Position numbers and translations under genes: made by a program. This document shows positions 1-10,200 of a DNA stretch of 64,000 nucleotides, one piece after another; the stretch's first letter is position 1, and each line of letters begins with the position of its first letter. The notes beneath the pieces were generated by a model. It was given only the letters and a program-made list of their open reading frames with translations. It had not been told where the DNA came from and searched no databases. The DNA is from Dermanyssus gallinae (taxonomy: Eukaryota > Arthropoda > Arachnida > Mesostigmata > Dermanyssidae): NCBI GenBank assembly GCA_003439945.1, contig QVRM01006096.1, positions 1 through 64,000 of the forward strand. Direction: 5' to 3'.

Positions 1-118
1 GGCGGGCGAGCATTCATTGCAATGTCTGTCATTAGATGTTCAGAGGGAAATGCCGCCATGGTCAGGTCGTGCATACGTTCTTACTCACAATAGATCTTTT
101 GTATACATAAATAATAAT

Positions 119-134
119 GATATATATATATATA

Positions 135-182
<48 letters not shown>

Positions 183-200
183 ATATATTATTATTATATA
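119..200. repeat. (TA)n microsatellite
   Basis: Nearly pure TA dinucleotides over about 65 bases, ending in an AT-rich degenerate tail. Any reading frame here gives only alternating Tyr-Ile, so it is not coding. It is the first of more than thirty such tracts in the window. Confidence 0.95.
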
Positions 201-1170
201 CATATATAACTCACGATTTAGTTTACCGGAACTGCATTATGAATGCTTCATATTAAATTTGGGCATAAATTATATGCGGTGCTACAAAAGCCGAACTGCA
301 CTGAAACGCAAGAAGTTAGTGTCCTCGAAATAGCAATTTAGACTCGGCAAAACCAAATTTCGAAGAGTTTTTGACTTACGTTTAGAAGTGTAGTCTACAA
401 TTGAAGTAGGGCTGCAGCTAGATAATAGACCTGTGAATTTTCTCTCATATAATAGGACTACGATAGCACATTTTAAACAACAAGAAAAAACTGCTCTGCT
501 CAAAACAGAGACAGCTAAAGCAGGTGAATAGCCGACGCTACTTTAGTAGTTTAGCCGGAACACCCGTGACGCCACAGGACGAGCTAGGTGTTTTTAACGA
601 CTGATGTCTCAACCCAAGCCAGGGAAAAACAACTCTGTCTCCTTGGGATATAGTTTAGGAAGGGGTAGCCTGGAAGTAACCGGCAAAATCCAGCAAGCCC
701 GTGACTATGTGACAAACTATAGCAAAATGTCAACTTTAGTTACGTCAACAGGCTTAGTCCATGCGAAAACTACCAACTGAAGTGCTAGAAAGTCTCCCGT
801 CAACACACATGACACATGCTTTCTTCAATCTGTTGACAATTATCTAGTTTTGTCTAGATTCCGTTGCGTTGTTCGCCATATTCGTTGCACGCCGAGTTGT
901 ACGTCTAATAGCAGCATAATTATAAAATTATTTCGCAAGTTCATGGTTCTCAGATTCTAGCCTGCACCACGAAAATTGATGTTGACTTGCGTTATTTTTC
1001 AATAGGTTTATTCTAGACTAAACTTATGATCCACGAAGCCTAGTGTTAGTAGTAGTAGTAGTAGTAAGATTAGTTGCTGGCTGCGTTTGGGACAAAATCC
1101 TCGGATCACAGCGTGCATCGATAAACAAAATAATCTAAGTATCACAGTTTAGGAGTTATATATATATAAC
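201..1170. other. No gene recognised
   Basis: I see no exon, RNA gene or transposon in this stretch. It holds a short TAG trinucleotide run near 1047-1068 and a small TA tract at 1158-1168 that borders the R2-like fragment on its right. Confidence 0.5.
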
Positions 1171-1857
1171 ATATTGTGATGATTTATTATTAATTTACAA
1201 TACGTTTGCACACTCGGCAGTGCTCGCCTTAATAAAATGTGGTAAAAAGGTGTCACGTGAGGTTAAGATCAGCTGTACGTGTCCTTGCTTGATCGTAGCC
1301 CCCCGCTCTTATGGACGGTGCGAGCGGTATATCCTCAAGGTTCCTTGCAACGTTAAGACGGTAAGATCTATAAGATTCCTCTTCGTGACGCTGAGCCCCA
1401 AGAGCGTACTCGCAGATTCCGGAGTTCCATACACCACTCATAGAGATAGTGATGGATCCGAATCTGCGAGTTTTTGGGGTCGGGGAGCGCCGCTCTTAGG
1501 AACTCGACGTCATATTTGGTGATCTTGTCCTGCCGCGCTTTTGCCAGGTCCCTGTTCGGGCCGCAAACCTCGGCATCTAAAAACCCAGACCTCGGTAGGT
1601 GTTGTTATTTACGAAGTTGGGCTCTAGATCCGGTGCACCCGGTCGACGGAATACTCGCTCACGAACCACCTCATGATTCCTCTCGCGGAGAAGACGCGCC
1701 ACGCGATCACAGACGTCGTCATGTCTCTTCATAGTTTGTTTGTGTGTTGTATCGCACATCTGAGCGACATGAGCCAACGTCTCAATCGCATGACACCCGT
1801 GCCTACAACTGTTTGTTGTAACCCGGGCGTCCCCTGGCCAATCAGGCACGCGTTGGT
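1171..1857 (-). mobile_element. R2-like non-LTR retrotransposon, 5'-truncated copy (3' UTR plus endonuclease end)
   Basis: Closely matches the 3' part of the full element at 7226-10718. It includes the CCHC zinc motif (CRHGC...H...C) and the start of the restriction-like endonuclease domain, then the 3' UTR. Two or more frameshifts break the reading frame: one just after the catalytic Pro-Asx region near 1610 and one near 1440, so this copy is dead. Its 3' end (low-coordinate side) reads straight into a short TA tract. On the 5' side the match to the full copy stops near 1857 and an unrelated LINE endonuclease fragment follows. Truncation at the 5' end is the usual outcome of target-primed reverse transcription. 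Confidence 0.85.
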
Positions 1858-1884
1858 ATATGTTCATACAAAAAGTGTCAGCTT

Positions 1885-2215
1885 TGCTATGATTTGGTCA
1901 TAATTACCCTTCTAGAAATTATACCCTCAATTTTCAATACGTAGGTATTCGAAATCGAATAAACGATTAAAGGAACTACTTTTATAGTCCTAGGTGGTCA
2001 TAAGGGATTTAAAAAACGAGTCTATCTTCTACCATACCTGGATCGGTGATAAGAACCAAATCAATCAATGCATCCATAATTTGAGAATCTAAAGAAACAC
2101 AATTTGTCGATTCCTGAAAGGTTAAAATCACCAACACTTAGAATTGTTTTAGCACTATCACATATACGTTCAAAGTAATCACATATTTTTTTTTAGCGAC
2201 AAAAGCGTAAGGCCA
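1885..2215 (-). pseudogene. LINE endonuclease (APE-type) fragment
   Basis: On the minus strand a peptide reading SVGDFNLSGID appears near 2110-2140, and after a one-base frameshift LIDLVLITDPG near 2050-2080. In APE endonucleases of CR1/Jockey-type LINEs a GDFN.PGIDW-like motif is followed by DLVLT and the terminal SDH motif, and this order is kept. The fragment has a frameshift and stops. It is not obviously part of the LINE at 3.5-5.2 kb, because on the minus strand an endonuclease should precede the reverse transcriptase, and here it follows. Confidence 0.65.
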
Positions 2216-2745
2216 TGAGACAATTTACACCTATTCTAACGGGGGTTCTATTTCGGGGTCTAACACCCCCGAAAACAAAAGTGTTGGTCAGCTGTTGCGG
2301 CGGCTCCTGCAACAATAACACTGAGTATCATGAAGAAAACGCTTACCGAAGCTAGATGAGTCGGCTCGTTCTTGGCTTGACTCAAAAAATGATCCTTCGT
2401 ATCCGGTTGACTTGACAACAGCCTACTTCAACTTGTTGATAGTTTTACAAAAAAGTGATTACTTGATATTTTGCTGGCCACTGACCCCGGCATACTTAAG
2501 AATCTGGAACTCGCCCTAACTCACAAACGAACGAAGCAGGCTACAAGACTTGTCGTTTAACCAAATAAAAAAAGCAACGACTACACAAGCATTTTCTAGG
2601 TACGAAAAAAGAAGTGCTACTTCGTCTAATGTTAAAGTCTAGCTATGCGTTAAAAACATCATCTTAATTTTCTTGAACACTTTTGCGATTCTTTTGGAAG
2701 AACGCCTTAAACAATGTTTTGTCGGTTTGTTATAAATTACCCCGC

Positions 2746-2750
<5 letters not shown>
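2216..2750. other. No gene recognised
   Basis: The left end may continue the decayed LINE endonuclease for a further 50-80 bases. The remainder has no recognisable feature. Confidence 0.4.
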
Positions 2751-2751
<1 letters not shown>

Positions 2752-2798
<47 letters not shown>

Positions 2799-2844
2799 TA
2801 TATACACACTCCCTGAAAAGGTATAAAGTCACAATTTGTTTAAA

Positions 2845-2940
<96 letters not shown>
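2752..2940. repeat. Two (TA)n tracts
   Basis: A TA tract at about 2752-2795 and a longer, nearly pure one at about 2849-2940, separated by roughly 50 bases of unique sequence. The right edge abuts a sequence resembling the mariner terminus seen at 57.4 kb. Confidence 0.95.
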
Positions 2941-2941
<1 letters not shown>

Positions 2942-3221
2942 GGGCGGATCGGCAAGTTTTAGTTATTTGATTTTTAAAAATTGAACCGAAACCACCAAGG
3001 ATTCCAGTTTGTTTCCCTTAGAAGCCATTCATCAGCTACACACAGGCTTAGTCTCGCTTATCGTTTAGTGGTTGAGGTCGGTTCAAAGAAGTGAAGAAGA
3101 CGATTTTTAAGAAGCCGAATGATATAGGAACAATGCATTTGTATAAAGGTTTGTGTTAAAAACCAATTCATATGTTCTCATGTGGTGGAAGTGCGACAAA
3201 CTGCTTTTCACTACAAACGTC

Positions 3222-3330
3222 GTGCTTGATGGCATTAGCGTACGGCCCGCGACCGGAGGACATCCGGAGGTGCATGGGTTCGAGCCTTCAATGAGAGCTC
3301 TAAGCTGTTTCATGCTTTGCAAAGCTAAAA
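3222..3330 (+). mobile_element. SINE type A, partial and diverged
   Basis: Contains a tRNA-like B box (GGTTCGAGCC at about 3278) preceded by a stretch matching the heads of the better copies at 39.6 kb and 48.1 kb, including the shared CGCGACCGGAGGA core. The A-box side is weaker. It is not a functional tRNA gene: no acceptor stem or cloverleaf closes around it. Confidence 0.55.
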
Positions 3331-3479
3331 TGACAACATATCATTTAGAAGCTACGCAGTCAAAGTGCGATTGCCACGCCAGCAATCATAATGAAAAGCG
3401 ACCCCTAGATACTTCACTACGCAGAAGTGATTCACCACACGCGGACAAAGTTAGAAGGACGCACGCCACTTGTCTTCTA

Positions 3480-4020
3480 GCTTGACGAAACAATATAACA
3501 TTCGTTTTGCTAGTGGCAAGAACTGGGCCAAACTCATTGAACGTTCTCGTACGACGTGATCCACCAACGTAGTAGAGTTGTTTATCAGCACTATTAACGT
3601 CATGTGAATCGATTCGAAATAGTGTCGTTGTGTCATCAGCATAAGTTGTCGCTTTACCTAGTTGGCATGTCTTATCTTCAAAAGTATAAAATTAACCAGA
3701 ATTATACACATAATAAGACCAAAAACAGACTCTTGTGATGCCCCTATGTCAGCGGTATGCCAGGACGATTCCCTCGTACCGACTCTGACGGCTTATATCA
3801 GGCTAAAAGGTAGAAGTTACACCAATGACCGTGGAGAGCCCGCCGCGGTCAGCGTGTGCCAACAATTGAGTAAGCCCATGATGATCAAGGCAAATTAAAA
3901 AAGCCGCCACATCAATGATAACTGCCAAGCAGACGACCTTATGAGCAGCCTCTACCGAGCCATCAACATACTGTCACACTTTCACAACGCCGCATCCGTT
4001 GACTCATCATAGAAAGCCAA
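3480..4020 (-). pseudogene. LINE reverse transcriptase fragment
   Basis: On the minus strand the order of RT motifs is visible in decayed form: a CLDHHGL-like motif A region near 3895-3915, a QESVFG motif related to the GxPQGSxLGP block near 3735, and an intact YADDTTLF catalytic motif near 3605-3630, followed by a KTNVILF-like motif near 3500. These are standard for CR1/Jockey-type LINE RTs. Frameshifts and stops break it. It is probably the continuation of the fragment at 4600-5230, with the SINE and MITE at 4121-4461 inserted between the two halves. Confidence 0.75.
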
Positions 4021-4120
4021 AACCAATAAGGGAAGAGGGATTCAAAACGTTCCACGTTGCGCGACACCACCTTCTCGAATATTTGTATAATCAGGCTTTA
4101 TATATATATATATATATACA

Positions 4121-4271
4121 CCGAGCAAGATGGCAAAGCCTTTGCCTTGCATTCGGGAGGACTGGGTTCGAGACCCAGACCGGCCACTCTTAAATTGGTT
4201 TGCATGGTTTCCAATTTAGACAAGGTAAATGCCGGAGTGGATTCAAATTAGCCATGACATGAAAAAAAAAA
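4121..4271 (+). mobile_element. SINE type B (tRNA-derived) with A-rich tail
   Basis: The head shows an A-box-like region followed by a perfect B box (GGTTCGAGACC at about 4166), then a body of about 80 bases and an A-run at 4260-4271. A second, diverged copy with the same body and tail lies on the minus strand at 51803-51980, which shows that this is a dispersed family and not a tRNA gene. It interrupts an older LINE. Confidence 0.75.
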
Positions 4272-4274
4272 CGT

Positions 4275-4461
4275 ACACGGGCAATAGCCTTACGGAAAAT
4301 CTAATATATATATATACATTTTTTTTTAGGACCGTCTTCTTCGGACGGAAAATTCATTTAAGTTGAATAACTCTTCATTGAGCTTGAAATTTCCATTATT
4401 ACATAAATTCAAACAATTATAACCATTTAGGTAATTTTGCAGAAAAGGCTATCGCCCGTGT
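4275..4461. mobile_element. Small MITE-like element with 17-bp terminal inverted repeats
   Basis: The left end reads ACACGGGCAATAGCCTT and the right end is its reverse complement with one mismatch. The 187-bp interior is AT-rich and non-coding, with a short hairpin (CCGTC...GACGG) near its middle. No flanking target duplication is clear: the left flank is the A-tail of the SINE and the right flank is a TA tract. It is non-autonomous if it is a transposon, and the superfamily cannot be assigned. Confidence 0.5.
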
Positions 4462-4464
4462 CTA

Positions 4465-4504
<40 letters not shown>
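4462..4504. repeat. (TA)n microsatellite
   Basis: A nearly pure TA tract directly after the inverted-repeat element. Confidence 0.9.
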
Positions 4505-4506
<2 letters not shown>

Positions 4507-4599
4507 TTATATTTTTATAATCAGACTTTATAACTTCAGCAGCGTTCGTCAAGCATGCCAAGACTGCAATACGTTCGACCGGCTCGCAAAGAGTCCATG

Positions 4600-5230
4600 G
4601 TCCTTAATACGTCGATGCGGGTAACGGAAGCGAGAGCACCTCATCCATTAATTTTCCCCTAGACCTCCTAAAGCCGGCCGGCTGAATATCGACCGCCCAA
4701 CCAAGCGGCTCCGCGGTGCGACGACCAACCGTGGCAAAGTGACGATTCAGAGTGCCTGAAGCACGCTTGGCGTCAGTCAACAAATCACCGGCGTCTGTAG
4801 ACAGGACCGCAGGAAGCTCGGTCGTGTCGCAACCTCTATCACACGTCTTATTTATGAATCTCCAGAGCCGCCTGGAATCCTTTTCCAAGAACGTCGAATC
4901 GAGTTCTATAAAACACGCCCCAATCGCTGCACGGTCAGCGGTTGTATATCTCTTTTTTGGCGCATAAGTACGCCGTCGTAGTCTCTGACACTTTTAGCCT
5001 ACGGTATCTACGGGACAGCTTCTTAGCATTGTATCTTAACCTGCGAGGACTTGCCGAAAAATAAACGAGTCCCCGTCCCAAATCCTGATACATTGTTGGA
5101 GTGAGACATAGTAAATACATTGTCGTATATGGATTTGAGCATGTAGTCTGTAGCACCCCAAAAGCAGAGTTGGCACCCGAGACGTCCACCACATTCAGCC
5201 ACAAGGCCGCATTGACCCGATCCAATAACT
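4600..5230 (-). pseudogene. LINE ORF2 fragment, endonuclease-RT linker
   Basis: Two open segments in different frames (5225-4935 and 4888-4604) read as the basic, Arg/Tyr-rich linker that precedes the reverse transcriptase in CR1/Jockey/L2-type LINEs. This includes an LEKDSRRLWRFINK-like stretch in which a Trp-x-x-Ile-Asn motif is typical, and a later TLNRHFATVG stretch matching the usual FN..F block. A frameshift near 4890-4935 separates them. With the RT fragment at 3480-4020 this describes one old LINE on the minus strand. The clade is uncertain. Confidence 0.65.
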
Positions 5231-5239
5231 TAGCGATGC

Positions 5240-7160
5240 CAACTCATGTCATGCTTCTTACAGCTAGCAGTTATTTGGCGTTGGCCAAAACGTTCTGAAA
5301 TTATATTCAACTGTATGCTATACTCAATCTGAGTGAAATAAATATAATTGAATTGAAACGTTCGTTCAAAGACATATAAACCAGATAAACAGATCGACAT
5401 TTTCTGCCAAGATATTCAGTTAGGCCAAGACAATACAAATTTTTTTTTCTTAATAGTCGAACCCACATTATCCTGTAATACGCGATTATAAAATCCGAAA
5501 GTGGTGTTTTATCAAGTTCACTCATTTAAGTATCTGCACTCCGTATGAGTGCAGCACACACACGCATAAGCAGTACGCCCGCGCATAAAAAGTTAAATTA
5601 GTTATGCTACTTGAAGACTCTGTAGCAGCGCCGCGCCCTAGTGGGTGGTCACGTCATGTTTTCACAGGACACGTGCTAATTTTTAATTAACGCAGGCAAG
5701 CCCTGTCTGTCCTGCGACCAAGCTGGATTGACAAAGAGCGCACTGGCGCAAAAAAAAATTTGCTGACCAATTTGACTACCCAATTACGCTGATTACCTGC
5801 CGGAGATGTACTTCAAGTTAGCCAGTCGTTGATTCAGTCCAAAAATCCTCGGTTCCGTCGAAATGACGAGCATATCGAAAAGGAAATTGGCAGTTATGGT
5901 TGTCATTAGAAATATTGTCGGAACTGGTCAAAGTCAGCTCGTTTGCATCGAAGCGCCAGGTAAGCTTATGACATCAGGCAATCTGAACGTTCCTCGGCTA
6001 GAAACACATTGTCTAAATCGAATGTATACATAAAGTTATTTAATAGATAATTTTGCAAACACACACGTCAATTAATAGCAGCAGCAGTAGCGGCCAGCTT
6101 CTAAATCTATGACAAAAAAAACTTGATACATTTTGTGCAACTGTTACACTGTCAGGATGAATCCACGCATTATCCGATGCAATAAGGTATTTTAATAAAA
6201 GAGCAAACGCAGCGCTAGAGGCAGCGACTTCGAAAACGAAGTTACCGAGGGAGGCTTTAACTATCTGCTACCTTAGGACTCGTTGAGGTTATGCGCGGGA
6301 AAATGGATGTTTAAATTTGAAGCACGGCCAAGGGACGGTATGGTCGAGCTAAAAATAGAAATTAAATATTGGCGTATTTTTTGCGCTACTTTCTACAGCT
6401 GATGAAAATGGCATGGTATGCTTCACGGTATTTGCACGCAGACAGCACCAAGAGCAAGCGGATTTGATTAGTCTTGATCTACTCTGACAGATTAAAGTTA
6501 CGGCTACCGTCGCCATTTCGAGGGGATAGGACAGTTGGAATTGAAAGATTTCATTCGCATGTTTGACCCATCGAATATGTTTGACCTATTGTATGACCCA
6601 ACATTTGAGAATGATGCTTAGCGTTTCTTGTCATTTTCCAGGCAGCTTCGGTCACTCAGCTTATCTGTAATATTTAATGTTGTAAAGTAGAATGAAAACG
6701 TTGAATACTCATAAAGAATTAGCTACTGTATGCAATATAGTAAACATCAAGCATATGTAATTCTGTCAATCAACGCTTGATGCCTTGAGCTTTTCAACAT
6801 AAATATGCATGTTATATATGTCTATTTTTTATTTATATATATGCGCATCTTTACATATGGCGTTTTACCGAGAACGTGCGGCTTGTGAAATTTCACATCC
6901 GTTTTTGCAAACAGTAGAAAGTAACGTATAGCACATAATAGGAGCCAACGTTGTTATTTTTTTCACACAGATGCATACTACGGCGCAGATATATAGATTA
7001 TATAAATCGATTTCCATGCGTATGCATTATGATTTATTTCTGTGCCTCACGTACTTTTTGAATCTACGTAATGAGCCATGCTACAGAGCCAACATCCTTG
7101 GCAATGACATATACCACAACTTTAGCCTAGAACAACCTTCAATTTCCTGAGTAGAACTCC
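5240..7160. other. No gene recognised
   Basis: About 1.9 kb without a supportable gene, RNA or transposon. It is AT-rich with frequent stops in all frames. It ends at the TA tract that carries the R2-like element. Confidence 0.5.
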
Positions 7161-7161
7161 A

Positions 7162-7163
<2 letters not shown>

Positions 7164-7201
<38 letters not shown>

Positions 7202-7225
7202 ATATATATATATATATATATAGAA
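7164..7225. repeat. (TA)n tract at the 3' junction of the R2-like element
   Basis: Nearly pure TA with one TGTG interruption at about 7197. It directly touches the conserved 3' end of the full-length R2-like retrotransposon. Confidence 0.95.
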
Positions 7226-10200
7226 AATATTGTGATGATTTATTAATCATTTACAATACGTTTGCACACTCGGCAGTGCTCGCCTTAATAAAAATTGTAA
7301 TAAAAAGGTGTCACGTGAAGTTAAGAATCAGTTGTCCGTGTCCTTGCTTGATGGTAGCCCCCGCTCTTATGGATCCGGTGCGAGCGATATATCCTCAAGG
7401 TTCCTTGCAAAGTTAAAACGGTGAGATCCATAAGATTCCTCTTCGTGACGCCGAGCCCCAAGAGCGTCCTCGCAGATTCGGAGTCCCATACACCACTCAT
7501 AGAGATAGTGATGGATCCGAATCTGCGAGGTTTTTGCGGGTAGGGGAGCGCCGCTCTTAGGAACTCGACGTCATATTTGGCGATCTTGTCTTGCCGTGCT
7601 TTTGCCAGGTCCCGGTTCGGGCCGCAAACCTCGGCATCTAAAACCCAGACCTCGGTAGGTGTTGTTATTACGAGGTCGGGCTTTAGACCCGGTGCGCCCG
7701 GTCGACGGAATACTCGCTCACGAACCACCTCATGACCCCTTTCGCGGAGAAGACGCGCCACGCGATCACAGACGTCGTCATGTCTCTTTATGGTTTGTTT
7801 GTGTGTTATATCGCACATCTGAGCGACATGAGCCAACGTCTCAGGCGCATGACACCCGTGCCTACAACGTTTGTTGTAGCCCGGGCGTCCCCTGGCCAAT
7901 CTGGCACGCGTTGGTAGTGCGTTGATCCTGAGCTTTAGTAGGTTTAAATACTCCTTACCAGATAGGTAGGGCATACCCTTAATCCAGTAATGTACAAAGG
8001 GCGTTTCGTGTGCTTTTTTAAAATGTGCCCCATCGAACGTGTTGTGTAGTTGTTGAGACCAGTAATCGGTCTCTTGTGTAGCGGTCTCAATGGAGGTTCC
8101 CAAGCGCTCGCAAAGAAGTCTTGTTTTCGCAAGATCTTTTTTAAAGTGCTCGGTGGTTAGCATCCATTGGACCCCAAGGTGCGTGGAGTGTTGTAGTGCT
8201 GTCAGGCGGGAGAGGCGGATTCTGGGAATGAATGTTTGGAGGCAGGGGATGTCCAGACCGCCGTGTGCTGTGTGCGTGTACAGGTAGGCGTTCGGCACCG
8301 AGTTTTCGAGCTTAAGCCATTTCGACTTAACAACCTTTCTGATCTCTTTATCTAGGTCACTAAGGAGTGCGTAAGATGGTCTGGGACCGGAGACCAGTTT
8401 ATATAGGAGACGGGGAATGAGAAAGTCTTTCAAAAATATGAGTCTTTGGTGGGGTTTAAGGGGAGCTATCGTAAGTCTGTTGAGTAAGTTAAGGAGTATA
8501 TCCTTGGTGGAGTCAACTCTGCCATTGCTGTCAAAGTCGACTCCAAGATATCTCCATCGATCGCTCATACCTTTAGCTGGCAATTGCCGATCTCCAACGT
8601 TAAATTCTGATACGGTATTGATAAAACCTTTACCTTCCTTCCTATTAAATAGGTGGGAGATAGTAAAGCTTTTATTAGTATTAATTTCAAGGCCTCGGGA
8701 TTTTAAAAGTGGGTCCGCAATATTAAGGAGCCGTTGGAGAGTGGATTTCGTGGAGGCTAGGAGGATGAGATCATCCGCAAATGCTAAGCCCATAAGGCGG
8801 AAGTCATCAGTAAGTTGGTACCCGATATTAGTTTGGTCTAATTTTGAGAGAATGTCGTCGAGAACTAGATTAAATAAGAGGGGGGACAGAGGATCTCCCT
8901 GCCTAACACCCCTAGTTGGCCGAAATGTGCGACATTCTTGTCCAAATTCTATGAGAGTTTTAGATGAGAGGTACAAGCGTTCGATATAGTTAATGAATAC
9001 CTCCGGGTATCCGCGAGTCCGGAGTGACCACAGGACGGAGTCATGACTCACCATGTCGAACGCCTTACGGAGGTCGATTGAGGCAAGTCTGAGCTCACGT
9101 CCTGCAGACTTGGCATCGTTAAGGATACCATCCAGAACCGCAAGATTCTCGAAGGTACCATTATAGGGGAGAAACGCTCGCTGGATTGGGAGAAGCTTAA
9201 TAGAGTTCTGGAGGCGTCTAGAGAGAATTTTGTTAAGCGTTCGTTGTAAGTATGAACTAATAGATAGGGGTCGCAGATCGCTTGGGGATGTGGCATTGTT
9301 AATTTTAGGGATGAACGCTAAGCGAGCAGTTTCATGGGCTGAGGCAATATCGCTAATTATTAGTATGTTAAGAATACAACAGACTACTTCTAACGGGAGT
9401 TTACGGAGGGACGAAAGACAAATCCCGTCCAAGCCTAGTGCTTTAGAAGGTCCGCGGAGAGCTGCGTGGGTTTCCTTTAGGGAGATAGGGAGGGAAACCT
9501 CAAAGAGATCAGAGTTGGGAGTGTATACGGGGCAAGGGAGTGGTTCAGGGGGTGGTTGTGTCATCGTGTTGGCCCAGTGTTCTACAACTTCGGTGGCCTG
9601 CATGTTGTGTATGGTGTGTTTGCCGTCCAGCACCTCATGAGCGCATTTGGATCGGTTTTGGCTAAAAAGTTTTTGAGTGGTTGCGTAGTCTTGACGTCGC
9701 TGTTGCCTTTTAGATACTCGCGCTTCAGTGGAAGGTGTTTCTCTAAAGGCACGACGTCGGACAGTGTGTGTAAAATGTTTGTTCAGAAATTCGTTTAAGG
9801 CGATAGTGTGGTCCTCACCTGAGCAAATTATATTTGACAGATGAGTAAGGTCTGTTGAAATTATGTTGCGTTTGGGAAATGTGTTTGTGAGGGCTTGTAT
9901 TTTAGATATAATAATATCTTTTTGGGATGGATTATAGGGGCCATCTGATTCAGAGTATCGAGGCCGACTACGCTCAGGAAGCTCAGATCCGTCAAGGTTG
10001 GAATCCAGGAGAGACCTCTTTTTAAGGAGGTCCTCTACCAAATCCTTATGCGCCTGAGAATTACGTTGGCCCCTAATCGCCCCAGGTGTGCGTGAGTTAA
10101 AATTAGTAGCTAAAAGGTGGTCAATTTCTCTAGGAGTTTCGTTATTATTATCTAATATAAAATCTGCTTCTAATGTTGCTAAAAGTTCACGGTCTTGTGG

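Noticed and set aside
2714..2962. Long open frames of alternating Tyr-Ile over TA tracts, here and at many other places
   Set aside because: They are a trivial result of translating (TA)n, with no flanking domain or splice signal.
4121..4200. Possible tRNA genes at the SINE heads (also 18518, 33350, 39600, 48100, 51950)
   Set aside because: Only the internal A and B boxes fit. The cloverleaf does not close, and the same heads are attached to repeated bodies with A- or T-rich tails.
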